64,000 nt of DNA from JBNJFY01 sp051747265 (GTDB lineage: Bacteria; Bacteroidota; Rhodothermia; Balneolales; Balneolaceae): NCBI GenBank assembly GCA_051747265.1, contig JBNJFY010000005.1:62001-126000 (forward strand). Direction: 5' to 3'. Below are positions 1 to 9,195 of the stretch, one piece after another. The position numbers and the translations under genes are program-made. The notes under the pieces were generated by a model. It was not told where the DNA came from, did not search any database, and saw only the letters and a list, made by a program, of their open reading frames with translations. The first letter of the stretch is position 1, and every line of letters starts with the position of its first letter.

Positions 1-1360
1 GCTGAATGCCGCTGTCGAATATTTTGGAGCCTTTATCGGTCCATACGCCCCCGGAAAGTCCGTAAGGCGTATTGTTGGCTTTATCCACCACTTCACTGGG
101 AGTACGGAACGTTTGAATGGTGAGCACCGGACCGAAAATTTCTTCCTGCACAATACGGTTAGATTGACTCACATTGGTAAAAATAGTCGGTCGGCAGAAG
201 AAGCCCTTGGAGGGTACTTCGCAATCGGCTTGGTGCATGTCCGCGCCTTCATTCACGCCAATCTCCAGATAATCGCTGATCTTCTCGTATTGCTCCTGAG
301 AATTGATGGCTCCGATATCTGTATTTTTATCCATCGGATCACCCACAATCAGCGTGTCCATGCGCTCCTTGAGTTTGCGCGTGAACGTCTCGGCAATGCC
401 TTCCTGCACAAACAAGCGGGATCCGGCACAGCAGACATGGCCTTGATTGAAGAAAATAGCGTTGATCACTCCTTCCACGGCTTGGTCAATGGCGGCATCT
501 TCATAAATGATGTTAGCGCCTTTGCCGCCCAGTTCCAGCGTGCAGGGAATATCCTTGCCGGCCAGTGCTTTCTTAATCAGCTTACCCACCGCGGTGGATC
601 CGGTGAAGGCTACCTTGTCAATATCATCGTGATTGACCAGCGAAGCGCCCGTCTCACCCGCTCCGGTCACGATATTAACCACGCCATCGGGGAGCCCGGC
701 TTCGTCAACTAATTCCGCGAATTTCAGGGCGGTGAGGGAGGTGGTTTCGGCAGGCTTAAGGACCAGGGTGTTTCCGGTAGCCAGCGCCGGAGCCACTTTC
801 CAGGCCAGCATCAGCAGGGGGAAATTCCAGGGGATGATTTGCGCGGCCACGCCATGAGGCTGCGGCGATTTCCCCGGGAAAGCGTATTCCAGCTTATCCG
901 CCCAACCGGCGTAGTAAAAAAAGTGAGCCGCCGCCAGAGGCACATCCACATCGCGGGATTCCCGGATGGGCTTGCCGCCGTCCATGGATTCGATAATGGC
1001 GAATTCGCGGGCGCGTTCCTGAATCATGCGAGCCAATCGGAATACATACTTGCCACGCTCGCGTCCGGAGAGCTTTTGCCAGGCTTTCAGTCCTTGGCGA
1101 GCTGCATTCACCGCTTTGTCGATATCCGTTTGGCCAGCTTCGGCAATTTGGGCCAGTGTTTCTTCCGTAGCCGGATTGATAGAATCGAAATAAGTTTTGG
1201 ATTCCGGTGTGACGAATTCCCCACCGATATATAATTCATATTGATCCTTCAGCTCTACGAAATCGGAGCTTTGTGGAGCCGGCGCGTAATCCCAGCCATG
1301 GCTAAAATCGAGACTTCGATTGGGCGAGGTCGGTTTTTGAGTGACTTGTTGATCAGACAT
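1..1360 (-). CDS. aldehyde dehydrogenase family protein (3' end outside window)
   Basis: NAD(P)-dependent oxidation of an aldehyde to an acid. The frame runs from an ATG at 1360 to the window edge, giving about 453 of roughly 480-500 residues. The family signatures are all visible: IPWNFPLLMLAWK in the cofactor domain, FTGSTAVG, ELGGKG with the general base Glu276, and FNQGHVCCAG with the catalytic Cys expected at residue 310. The usual Gln two residues before that Cys is replaced by His. The gene lies 28 bp downstream of deoC on the same strand. Since deoC releases acetaldehyde, oxidation of acetaldehyde is the natural inferred role, but substrate cannot be read from sequence. The family call is firm; the substrate is inference. 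Confidence 0.93.
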   Translation of the reverse strand, partial: MSDQQVTQKPTSPNRSLDFSHGWDYAPAPQSSDFVELKDQYELYIGGEFVTPESKTYFDSINPATEETLAQIAEAGQTDIDKAVNAARQGLKAWQKLSGRERGKYVFRLARMIQERAREFAIIESMDGGKPIRESRDVDVPLAAAHFFYYAGWADKLEYAFPGKSPQPHGVAAQIIPWNFPLLMLAWKVAPALATGNTLVLKPAETTSLTALKFAELVDEAGLPDGVVNIVTGAGETGASLVNHDDIDKVAFTGSTAVGKLIKKALAGKDIPCTLELGGKGANIIYEDAAIDQAVEGVINAIFFNQGHVCCAGSRLFVQEGIAETFTRKLKERMDTLIVGDPMDKNTDIGAINSQEQYEKISDYLEIGVNEGADMHQADCEVPSKGFFCRPTIFTNVSQSNRIVQEEIFGPVLTIQTFRTPSEVVDKANNTPYGLSGGVWTDKGSKIFDSGIQ

Positions 1361-1388
1361 AATAACAGCGTAATCGATTCAAAATCGG

Positions 1389-2288
1389 TTAATCATTGGA
1401 GAAGTAATCGGCACTTTGGTAGGAGCCGGTATCTTGCTTGATGATCTGCATGAGCACATCATTGGTTAGTGAACTGGCTCCAAAACGAAATAGGTCAGGA
1501 GTGAGCCAGTCGGATCCCAGCGTTTCATAGACCATGACCAGGTACTGTATAGATTGCTTGGCTTTCCGAATGCCCCCGGCGGGTTTCATACCGATCTTTT
1601 GGCCGGTCTGATGGTAGAAATCGCGAATGGCTTCCAACATCACCAAGGTGACTGGCTGGGTAGCCGCGGGAGAGACTTTCCCGGTGGAGGTCTTAATGAA
1701 ATCCGCACCCGCGTGCATGGCCAAGTCACTGGCTTTACGGACATTCTCCAGGGTTTCCAATTCGCCGGTTTCCAGAATGACTTTCAGGTGAGCATCGCCG
1801 CAGGTTTCTTTGGTGGCCGCAATCTCATCATATACCTGGGCGTATTCACCGGTTAGGAAAGCACCCCGACTGATCACCATATCTACTTCGTCGGCACCTT
1901 CGCCCACCACATAACGGACCTCTTCCAGTTTTTCCTCAATAGGAGCCATACCGCTGGGAAAGGCAGTAGCTACACTGGCCACATTTATGCCGGTATCTTT
2001 CAATTCTTTTACGGCCACCGGAACCATGGTCGGATACACGCAAACCGCCGCCACATGGGGAAGGTCGGATTGGGATCCGTTGGGAAAGCGCGCTTTGTGG
2101 CACAGTTGCCGGACTTTGCCCGGGGAATCTTTCCCGGCCAGGGTGGTCAGGTCGATCATGCTGAGCGCGAGCTTCAGCGCATCAACTTTGGACGATTTTT
2201 TGATACTGCGGCTGTTCAATCGAGCCACGCGTTCTTCGACGCCCACGGTATCGATGGGCACGGTTTGTGAAAAATCCGGGTAGGACAT
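1389..2288 (-). CDS. deoC: deoxyribose-phosphate aldolase
   Basis: Cytosolic class I aldolase that splits 2-deoxyribose-5-phosphate into glyceraldehyde-3-phosphate and acetaldehyde in deoxynucleoside catabolism. The Schiff-base lysine is Lys199 in FIKTSTGK. The supporting acid Asp136 (EVDMVI) and the second lysine Lys235 (IGMKPAGGI) are in place. At 299 residues it is longer than the about 220-residue short form and carries an N-terminal extension like that of the E. coli-type long form. It is the first gene of a two-gene operon with the aldehyde dehydrogenase, a logical pair because it disposes of the acetaldehyde. No repressor gene or operator is visible beside it. Confidence 0.96.
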   Translation of the reverse strand: MSYPDFSQTVPIDTVGVEERVARLNSRSIKKSSKVDALKLALSMIDLTTLAGKDSPGKVRQLCHKARFPNGSQSDLPHVAAVCVYPTMVPVAVKELKDTGINVASVATAFPSGMAPIEEKLEEVRYVVGEGADEVDMVISRGAFLTGEYAQVYDEIAATKETCGDAHLKVILETGELETLENVRKASDLAMHAGADFIKTSTGKVSPAATQPVTLVMLEAIRDFYHQTGQKIGMKPAGGIRKAKQSIQYLVMVYETLGSDWLTPDLFRFGASSLTNDVLMQIIKQDTGSYQSADYFSND

Positions 2289-2389
2289 TTCGTTTAATTT
2301 ATCGTGTGGTCATTGGTTCAAGAGGCGAAATATACAAAGAGTGGGGGAGAATGTGAGGGGAAGATTGTTAGGGGATATTTCTTGTTTTA

Positions 2390-2435
2390 AAAAAGTAGTG
2401 TCGTCAGACAGGCTGTCTGACGAACTTTTTTTAAA
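2390..2435. terminator. palindromic bidirectional terminator, copy 1
   Basis: The core at 2401-2423 is a perfect 11-bp inverted repeat (TCGTCAGACAG / CTGTCTGACGA) around one base. It has an A-tract on the left and a T-tract on the right, so it can stop transcription from both sides. It follows the stop of the minus-strand gene at 2457. An almost identical unit sits at 3225-3266. Confidence 0.8.
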
Positions 2436-2456
2436 CCAAACTGAGTAACATGCTGG

Positions 2457-3026
2457 TTACCAGAAATTAATGCTCGGACCAATGCTAAGGTAGGGAGAGG
2501 AGGCTGGATAATGTTGAAAATTTATATTCAATCGGATGTTATTATTGAAGGCAATACCGGTTTTGATGTAAAAACCGATCCAAGCAAATTCAGCTTTTCT
2601 TAATTTGTAGTCAATTAACTGATCCCCCCGCCAACTAGAAGCTACAACATTGTGGTGACTTCCAATTCGAATTGATGGTCCCGCACCAATGTACCATGCC
2701 ATTTTTTTGTTAGTTAACTCGTATGTAATGCCTACATCAGTATTGAGTGTGTAATGATGATATTCAAACCGATCTTCACCAGTTGAGCTTTCCGTGAATA
2801 GTCCGATAAATCCGCCAATTATAATATTGTAGGAGAGACGATCATTCTGTGGTAATAGTATTTCAAATTCGGGAGTTACGCCCAAGTCACCAAAATTTGT
2901 TGATTGAGTTAGGTTGATCCCTAAGTACTTATTGCTTTGAGCAGATACGTTTGATGGTAAACCTGATACATTTAATAATACGGCACTGATTAGTAAGAAT
3001 AGTGTTCGAATAATGCCCCGATTCAT
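2457..3026 (-). CDS. putative outer-membrane beta-barrel protein
   Basis: Unrecognised 189-residue secreted protein. The N-terminus has a basic start, a hydrophobic stretch (about residues 7-24) and a likely cleavage after NVSAQ. The mature part alternates polar and hydrophobic residues in beta-strand fashion, with short Gly/Asn turns, and ends in ...GPSINFW. A terminal aromatic residue is the usual outer-membrane barrel insertion signal. Its size suits an eight-stranded barrel. It stands alone between two near-identical palindromic terminators (2401 and 3235), so it is probably monocistronic. Its codon pattern is more AT-rich than its neighbours, which may hint at separate acquisition. Function unknown. 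Confidence 0.6.
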   Translation of the reverse strand: MNRGIIRTLFLLISAVLLNVSGLPSNVSAQSNKYLGINLTQSTNFGDLGVTPEFEILLPQNDRLSYNIIIGGFIGLFTESSTGEDRFEYHHYTLNTDVGITYELTNKKMAWYIGAGPSIRIGSHHNVVASSWRGDQLIDYKLRKAEFAWIGFYIKTGIAFNNNIRLNINFQHYPASSPYLSIGPSINFW

Positions 3027-3224
3027 AAAGTCCCATTTGAACTGTTAACCATTTGGCAAGCAATAAACTAGAATTTGGGGAACCGTTCAATTAGAAACAT
3101 TAGTCTGATTGAGTGGTAAAAGACAGGATTGATTATTGGGTTATTTTTAAAGCAGTTAGGTCCATTGGATTGACAGTTCGATGAGACGAAGTGGCTTTAT
3201 AAATGGGGCATTTAGCCAGTTTTA

Positions 3225-3266
3225 AAAAACAGTTTCGTCAGACAGCCTGTCTGACGAACTTTTTAA
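3225..3266. terminator. palindromic bidirectional terminator, copy 2
   Basis: Perfect 11-bp inverted repeat at 3235-3257, the same core as the unit at 2401 but with a C instead of G centre. It is flanked by A-rich and T-rich runs. It lies just past the stop of the glycosyltransferase gene on the minus strand. Confidence 0.8.
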
Positions 3267-4294
3267 AACTTGATGGGAGGGAGATCAAGGAAGGTGCGGA
3301 TGCCTTTGACGAAGTACTGCCAGACTACTGAAAAGTCGGCTTGGGGTGGTTGGAGAGCGTCTTTGTTTTCGGATCCGGGGAGATAAGTTGGGCGGTTTTT
3401 TCGGAAATCACGATAGGCGCGATAGATGGCACCGGCTTCGGCGAACTGGAAGGTGGCGGCCGCTTTGAGAAAGGCGAGGCTATCCAGCAGATAGCGAGGT
3501 TTGATGCGTGATTTGAAGACCTCCGGTGACCAGTTTCGCTGGAGCATGCGCAGGTTGTTGCGAAAATTGTAGTAGGTCTTGCGTGGGGATGCCATAGGCA
3601 GTGAACCGCCGCCCAGATGATAGACCACACTCTCAGGGACATACCAAACCTGATAACCATTTCGCCACAACCGCCAGCATAGATCGATCTCCTCCATGTG
3701 AAATTCAAAATCTTCTACAAAACCGCCGAGCTCTTGAAATAGATCTTTCCTGATGGCCAAGGCGGCCCCGGAAGCCCAGAATATGGGAGAGGGATCATCA
3801 TACTGACCGGTATCCGGCTCGGTGGTATCAAACAGACGCCCGCGGCAGAAGGGATATCCGTAATGATCCAGGTAGCCTCCAGCAGCTCCGGCGTATTCAA
3901 AATGATCAGGTTGTTGATCGGAGCGCATCTTAGGCTGCAGGGCTCCGGCTTGGGGATGCCCTTGAATGAAGGACTCCAACGGAGTCAGCCAATCCGGTTC
4001 CACCCGGACATCATTATTTAAAAAGATTAACCACTTTCCGTGAGCTTGTTGGGCAGCCCGGTTATTTCCGCCACAGTACCCATAGTTTTGATCCAGGGAA
4101 GCAATCTGGACATTCGGGTATTCTTGCCGGATCCAATCGGCGCTCCCATCGGTGGAGGCGTTATCGGCGATAATAATTTCGAAGGAGGGATGATCGGTGG
4201 CAACAACCGAGGGTAGATAGGTACGCAGATGCTCCAGGGCATTCCAGGTAACAATGATGATACTAAATAGCGGTTGTGTTGAGCGTTTGCTCAT
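3263..4294 (-). CDS. family 2 glycosyltransferase (rhamnosyltransferase-like)
   Basis: GT-A fold sugar transferase that uses a nucleotide-sugar donor, likely for cell-surface polysaccharide or lipopolysaccharide. Visible motifs are the N-terminal FSIIIVTWNALEHL strand, IIIADNASTDGSADWI, the FLNNDVR metal-site segment, and MEEIDLCWRLWRNGYQVWY followed by VVYHLGGGS, the C-terminal catalytic region typical of WbbL/rhamnosyltransferase-like members. The 343-residue length is normal. No membrane segment is evident, so a peripheral cytoplasmic enzyme is expected. It is isolated from any polysaccharide cluster in this window, so donor and acceptor are unknown. Confidence 0.88.
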   Translation of the reverse strand: MSKRSTQPLFSIIIVTWNALEHLRTYLPSVVATDHPSFEIIIADNASTDGSADWIRQEYPNVQIASLDQNYGYCGGNNRAAQQAHGKWLIFLNNDVRVEPDWLTPLESFIQGHPQAGALQPKMRSDQQPDHFEYAGAAGGYLDHYGYPFCRGRLFDTTEPDTGQYDDPSPIFWASGAALAIRKDLFQELGGFVEDFEFHMEEIDLCWRLWRNGYQVWYVPESVVYHLGGGSLPMASPRKTYYNFRNNLRMLQRNWSPEVFKSRIKPRYLLDSLAFLKAAATFQFAEAGAIYRAYRDFRKNRPTYLPGSENKDALQPPQADFSVVWQYFVKGIRTFLDLPPIKF

Positions 4295-4438
4295 GTAGTA
4301 GAACCTGTTGGCGTTAAGCTAAACGTAAAAGTCTGAAATACTGTTAAACTAATTTCGAAAAGAAGTTTACACTTTGTTGGATGGTTTCTATCATCCGTGA
4401 CAATATTATTGCCAACGGAAGATATTCGAAACGACATT

Positions 4439-4957
4439 ATGCTCAAAATTGGGTTGATATCGGATACACATAACTACCTGGATCCGCAGGTGCTGGATTA
4501 CTTTGCCGATTGCGATGAGATCTGGCACGCCGGTGATTTCGGGAATATTGAGATTGCCGACCGGCTCAAAGAAGTGGCTCCGGTCATTGGAGTGTATGGC
4601 AATATCGACGGGCATGACATTCGTAGAGAATATCCCGTGCAGCAGCGCTTCACCAAAGAGGGGGTTAACGTATGGATGACCCATATCGGGGGCCAACCCG
4701 GGCGCTATGCGCTGCCCATTCGTAAACAGATGGAGGAAGATCCCCCGGATCTATTTATTTGTGGGCATTCGCACATTCTTAAAATTGCCCGCGACAAAGA
4801 AAACAACAATCTCATCTTTATGAACCCCGGGGCCGCCGGCAAACATGGTTTCCAGGTGTGGCGAACCATTGTGCGGTTCGAAATAACCAACGGCGGCTTA
4901 CATAATGTTGAGGTGATCCATTTGGGTAAAATGGGCGAGCCGGATGATGAGGATTAA
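4439..4957 (+). CDS. YfcE/MJ0936-family metallophosphoesterase
   Basis: Small calcineurin-like phosphodiesterase, about 172 residues. The dimetal-site motifs are present in order: GLISDTHN, HAGDFGN, VYGNID, then ICGHSH and NPGAAGKHG. I chose the ATG at 4439, which begins MLKIGLISDTH, the standard family N-terminus. The upstream GTG at 4397 would add 14 unlike residues. YfcE-type enzymes hydrolyse phosphodiesters in vitro, and the physiological substrate is not known. The stop shares the bases TTAA (4954-4957) with the stop of the convergent RNase D gene. Confidence 0.9.
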   Translation: MLKIGLISDTHNYLDPQVLDYFADCDEIWHAGDFGNIEIADRLKEVAPVIGVYGNIDGHDIRREYPVQQRFTKEGVNVWMTHIGGQPGRYALPIRKQMEEDPPDLFICGHSHILKIARDKENNNLIFMNPGAAGKHGFQVWRTIVRFEITNGGLHNVEVIHLGKMGEPDDED

Positions 4958-6117
4958 GTAACCGCCTGCAGGATCATGTTAACTTCCATGTCCAGTTTTT
5001 CCGCGTATTTAGCCACCAGTTCTCGTTTGTAGCCTTCTAGCGAACGTTCATGATTGGATAGGAGTTCGCCCATGATGCGATTGCTCAACATGAAAGAGGC
5101 TGCTTCCTGCCCGTAATCAGCCGCAATCTGTTTTTTGATAGGTTTGAGATAGGTATTTTTCAACTCTTTCACCCGATTGCGTTGTTGTCGTCGTTTGCGA
5201 TATTCCTCGGGACTCAAACGGGAGCGCGCGGGTTTTTCCGGATCTAAATTCTTGCTCTTTGCCTCATATAACGCCTTTTCCAACACTTGGCGCATTTCTA
5301 AGTGATAGGTATCGGTTTTTAATTTTCGATGTATCCGGCGTTGCTGATTCCAATGATCAAGTTTCCGGGGTGTTTGCGCGATATCAGCTAGATATTTCCA
5401 GGGAATCAACTTATGACTGGGACGATTGAAGGTTTTGGCGATCGCTTCGCGTTTATGCATGAGTTGTGTAAATACATACCAGTCAAACTGGGAAAGCCCT
5501 TTTTTATACTTTTCTCTTATATACTTGGAATGGTTCTCATCGCCGTAATCTAATTCATCATAGCGAGTGTTTTCTTCCCAGATCCAATCCGTAACACCCG
5601 CCTGATCGGCTTCCTGCAGAAGTTGATCTTTTAATTCAATCAAAAACTCCACGTCTTGGGCCGCGTAATGCTTTTGTTCGCGGGTCAGGGGCCGCGTATA
5701 CCAATTACTTTGCTGACTGGAGGGCCCCGTATCAAAGTTTAGTTTGGTTTCAATAAGCTTATTCAACGATCCCTGGGGATAATTCAATAAACTGGTGGCG
5801 ATATCCAGATCAAAGAGGTTTTGGGGATAACAGCCCAGTGAGTGCAAGAGTCGCAAATCCTCGGTCGGCGCGAATACCACTTTCAAAATAGCGGGATTTT
5901 CCAGTACGGGGAAAATCTGCCGTTCATCCAAAGTTTCACTCAGAGGGTCTATCAATAGGATATGCTCATCAAAAGCAATTTGTATGAGACACAGATTAAA
6001 TCCGTAGCGATAGAAATTTTTATCGAATTCTAAATCTAATGCTATCTCAGAAGCCTTGTTAAGAGAAGGTAACCAAGGCATTAACTCCTGATCGGTAGTA
6101 ATATAATGTGTGGGCAT
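4954..6117 (-). CDS. rnd: ribonuclease D
   Basis: 3'-5' exoribonuclease of the DEDD class that trims tRNA and other small RNA 3' ends. The exonuclease domain occupies about residues 1-180. It has the first acidic pair in ALDLEFD (Asp28, Glu30), the second Asp in LFDLDIATSLL, and the Tyr/Asp pair in HYAAQDVEFLIEL. An HRDC-like helical region follows (WKYLADIAQTPRK). The C-terminal part is basic and charged. The ATG at 6117 (MPTHYITTDQ) was chosen; an upstream frame start at 6171 adds 18 residues unlike the family. It converges on the YfcE gene with a 4-base overlap. Confidence 0.92.
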   Translation of the reverse strand: MPTHYITTDQELMPWLPSLNKASEIALDLEFDKNFYRYGFNLCLIQIAFDEHILLIDPLSETLDERQIFPVLENPAILKVVFAPTEDLRLLHSLGCYPQNLFDLDIATSLLNYPQGSLNKLIETKLNFDTGPSSQQSNWYTRPLTREQKHYAAQDVEFLIELKDQLLQEADQAGVTDWIWEENTRYDELDYGDENHSKYIREKYKKGLSQFDWYVFTQLMHKREAIAKTFNRPSHKLIPWKYLADIAQTPRKLDHWNQQRRIHRKLKTDTYHLEMRQVLEKALYEAKSKNLDPEKPARSRLSPEEYRKRRQQRNRVKELKNTYLKPIKKQIAADYGQEAASFMLSNRIMGELLSNHERSLEGYKRELVAKYAEKLDMEVNMILQAVT

Positions 6118-6448
6118 GTCATAAAATTGACTATCAGTATGTGGTAAGAAGATAGGGATATGCCTCCACAAATTGAAGCCAGGGATTAGTTACCCTCACT
6201 ACGTTGCGGTTCAATTAGTTAGCCGTGGGGAACGGTATATGGATTAATTAAATCATTTTAAAATATGGTTTATCGCGTATTGCTATGTATATGAGCGGAA
6301 AGGAGAAGACCTAAAAAAAAGCTTTTACAGGTAATCAGTAGCTGTTTTAGGACATCACTTTGACAATAAATTGGATGAAATTTGGGGAGAGCTAGACGGC
6401 TGTTTTGTGTTGATCATACTTCCATTTTAACCCAACACACGCATCATT

Positions 6449-8197
6449 ATGAATACACTATTATCAATAATCACACAGAAAACGATTACTCGTGTAAGCA
6501 CTCTAATACTAATATTCACAGTTGGCATATCACTAATCAGTTGTGATGATGATTCGGGATCTTCCAATAACGATTTAGATTCGATCGTCGAAATTGTTCA
6601 AACAAACGATGATTTTACCATTCTATACTCCGCTCTGACCGACGCCAATCTGGTAACGACCCTGGAGGGTGAGGGACCATTTACGGTCTTTGCACCTTCC
6701 GATGCCGCCTTCGAAGCGTTACCGGAGGGTTTATTAGAAAGTTTGACTACGGATCAACTGGCTGAAATTCTCAGTTATCATGTCGTTGAAGCGAACATTC
6801 CATCCAGCAGTTTATCCGCTGAGCAAACAGTAAATGCTGTTGATGGCGGACAGTTATTCGTAACCGCAGACGGTTCTGTTGTAGTCAATGATGCTGCTAC
6901 GGTTACACAAGCCGATTTAGAGGCTAGTAACGGTGTTATCCATGCCATTGACCAAGTGCTGCTGCCAGATGCCTATCAAGATTTGGTTGGTTTGGTGACC
7001 AAGCGGTATGCTTTGCAAAGTTTGGAAGATGCCGTGGTCAGTGCTGATTTGGTAGCTACTTTACAGACCGATACTCAGGACGGTTATACCATTTTCGCTC
7101 CCACCAACGATGCATTCGACGAGGTTGACCTATCGGGATTAACCCAAGAAGAACTAGCGGATATACTGACTTATCATGTACTACCGTCAGCTGTTTTATC
7201 CGGTGATTTGCAGTCTACCCAGGTTGTAGAAACGGTACAAGGTGAATCGCTGCTCATTGAAGTAGCGAACAGCACAGTCAGTATCACTGATAACTCCGGT
7301 CAAACCTATGAGGTTGTGGAAGCAGATCTGCAAGGAACCAATGGGGTTATGCACATCATTGACGGGGTACTAAATCCGGCTCCTAACATTATTGATGTAG
7401 CTACGGAAAATGGATCTTTTAGCACGTTGTTGGCTGCGCTCGACGATGCGGATTTAACCAGTGTCTTGGAAGGGGCCGGACCGTACACCGTCTTTGCTCC
7501 CACGGATGACGCGTTTGCTGCTCTGCCGGCTGGAACCATTTCGGGGTTAACTCTGGAACAGCTTACCGAAGTGTTAAGCTATCATGTGGTATCCGGTAGT
7601 GTAATGTCCACTGATCTATCATCAGAACAAGCTGTAGAAGCTTTAGACGGTGGCGAGCTGTTTATCACGGTAGATGGTCAGGTAAGCATCAATGATATCG
7701 CTACTGTAACGACAGCCGATGTGGAAGCTTCCAATGGGGTGATCCATGTGGTTGATGCCGTTTTATTACCTGATAATTTGCTGGATGTCGTTGGTGTGGT
7801 AAGTAAAAGGTATACGTTATCTACGCTAGAATCTGCGGTCATAGATGCTGATTTGGTATCCACCTTGCAAACGGACACCAATGATGGTTATACCGTATTT
7901 GCACCAACCAACGCTGCCTTTGATGCGTTGGGTGTTGATCTGGGATCCCTTACTCAGCAAGAGTTGCAGGATATCCTCACCTATCATGTGTTACCCAGCG
8001 CGGTTCTTTCTGGTGATATAAGTGCGGGAACCGTAACCACCGTAAATGGCGCGGATCTAACCATCGCTGTTGATAACGATGGCAACGTTTCCCTCACCGA
8101 TCAAGCCGGTAATACCTATTCAGTGACGGAGGTAGATCTGGAAGGGACCAACGGAGTAGTGCATGTAATTGATGGTGTACTCTTACCGAGTAGCTAA
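6449..8197 (+). CDS. lipoprotein with four fasciclin (FAS1) domains
   Basis: Exported adhesion-type protein. The signal peptide ends in a lipobox, with Cys32 in LISC followed by DDDSGSS, so a lipid-anchored surface or periplasmic location is expected. Four FAS1 domains follow at about 46-170, 175-307, 312-437 and 442-581. Each has the H1 box (TVFAPSDAAF, TIFAPTNDAF, TVFAPTDDAF, TVFAPTNAAF), a central YHV motif and the H2 box (NGVIHAID and relatives). Domains 1 and 3 resemble each other, as do 2 and 4 (both have TKRYAL/SKRYTL linkers and LPSAVLSGD). The protein therefore arose by duplication of a two-domain unit. Ligand unknown. It is monocistronic, with a hairpin terminator directly after it. 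Confidence 0.93.
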   Translation: MNTLLSIITQKTITRVSTLILIFTVGISLISCDDDSGSSNNDLDSIVEIVQTNDDFTILYSALTDANLVTTLEGEGPFTVFAPSDAAFEALPEGLLESLTTDQLAEILSYHVVEANIPSSSLSAEQTVNAVDGGQLFVTADGSVVVNDAATVTQADLEASNGVIHAIDQVLLPDAYQDLVGLVTKRYALQSLEDAVVSADLVATLQTDTQDGYTIFAPTNDAFDEVDLSGLTQEELADILTYHVLPSAVLSGDLQSTQVVETVQGESLLIEVANSTVSITDNSGQTYEVVEADLQGTNGVMHIIDGVLNPAPNIIDVATENGSFSTLLAALDDADLTSVLEGAGPYTVFAPTDDAFAALPAGTISGLTLEQLTEVLSYHVVSGSVMSTDLSSEQAVEALDGGELFITVDGQVSINDIATVTTADVEASNGVIHVVDAVLLPDNLLDVVGVVSKRYTLSTLESAVIDADLVSTLQTDTNDGYTVFAPTNAAFDALGVDLGSLTQQELQDILTYHVLPSAVLSGDISAGTVTTVNGADLTIAVDNDGNVSLTDQAGNTYSVTEVDLEGTNGVVHVIDGVLLPSS

Positions 8198-8221
8198 GAT
8201 TGCTGCATAGTCATTCACAGT

Positions 8222-8257
8222 AAAAGCCATATTCCAACACGGGATATGGCTTTTTTA
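8222..8257. terminator. rho-independent terminator, usable from both strands
   Basis: An 11-bp stem, AAAAGCCATAT (8222-8232) with ATATGGCTTTT (8244-8254), is followed by T's on the plus strand and preceded by A's. It lies between the convergent fasciclin and matrixin genes. Confidence 0.85.
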
Positions 8258-9145
8258 TTGACATTGCTTTTTCAAAGCAGCAATATCTTCGGCCGTGAGT
8301 TTAAGGTCTTGGATATCCTGTTGATCGCGCAGATAGTACATAATAGAGGCGGGGTTGGATACATGGTCAATGCCTAGCGCGTGGCCCACTTCATGCGTGA
8401 TCACCATGCGTAGATCGTGCCGGTTACTAAACTGATAAATATCGATTCGTTCACCGCGTGCGTCTTTACTATATCGGCCTTGATTAAATTTATGGATCCG
8501 GCCGTATTGTTGATTGTACCGTTGAACATCAGCATTGGCTTGAGCCGCCAACCGATTGATGGTAGCCGCCAAATCATTTACCAAATTTCGTTTGTTATCT
8601 ACTTCCAACCGGAACTGGTCCAACCTCTGTTTTAGGGAATCGATACGCATCTTCTGTTGGTGGAGCAGGGAGTCCTGCTTGGGGTTCGCCCCACCACGAG
8701 TATTAATGCGTTGTACGGTTCGATTATAGTCATTTATGATGCGATTGAATCGGTTCAAGCGGTCATTGTACTCGTATTTCAACTCGCGATAGGATTGCGC
8801 AATACTGTCGTGTCCAGCTTTAATACGATCCATGCGTTGTTGCTGTAGATCGATGCGGTCGGATATACGTTCCCGATTATCCAACTGCTGCTGCTTCTTA
8901 CTATAAATTAAGTGGATGGGAATAGACCCTTGCGGGGTATAGGATACGACCGGTTGATGGATAGCTGAATTCCACAGGCTAGCAACGTCTTGAATGATGT
9001 CTTTTAACTCCTGTTGGGAAATAGAATATCTCGGATCGACTTGTCCTACACGTATGGTAAGCAATTTTTCGCAAGGAGTTTGCCCAAGGCTCATATTCAA
9101 GCCCAGAATTCCCCATAGGAATAGCAGGATCAACAATCGTGACAT
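8255..9145 (-). CDS. secreted matrixin-like metalloprotease with coiled-coil insert
   Basis: Putative zinc endopeptidase. It has a signal peptide (residues 1-21), a short beta-rich segment with IRVGQVDPRY, and a long heptad-rich coiled coil (about 85-215). Near the C-terminus comes the metzincin site HEVGHALGIDH (251-261), with a Met-turn-like SIMYYL six residues later. The three His ligands and the catalytic Glu are intact. Placing the zinc site in the last 50 residues, after a coiled-coil spacer, is unusual for M10-type proteases. A full-length paralogue lies at 10503-11468, with an antiporter gene between them. The fold call rests on the zinc motif; substrate is unknown. Confidence 0.75.
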   Translation of the reverse strand: MSRLLILLFLWGILGLNMSLGQTPCEKLLTIRVGQVDPRYSISQQELKDIIQDVASLWNSAIHQPVVSYTPQGSIPIHLIYSKKQQQLDNRERISDRIDLQQQRMDRIKAGHDSIAQSYRELKYEYNDRLNRFNRIINDYNRTVQRINTRGGANPKQDSLLHQQKMRIDSLKQRLDQFRLEVDNKRNLVNDLAATINRLAAQANADVQRYNQQYGRIHKFNQGRYSKDARGERIDIYQFSNRHDLRMVITHEVGHALGIDHVSNPASIMYYLRDQQDIQDLKLTAEDIAALKKQCQ

Positions 9146-9195
9146 CTGAACTGTAGTTTATCTGAAAAGTGCGCTAATTCCGTTAGCATCGTAAT

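Noticed and set aside
113..1234. Open frames on the plus strand across the first 1.3 kb
   Set aside because: They are antisense to the aldehyde dehydrogenase frame, which has all family motifs; the plus frames have no recognisable pattern.
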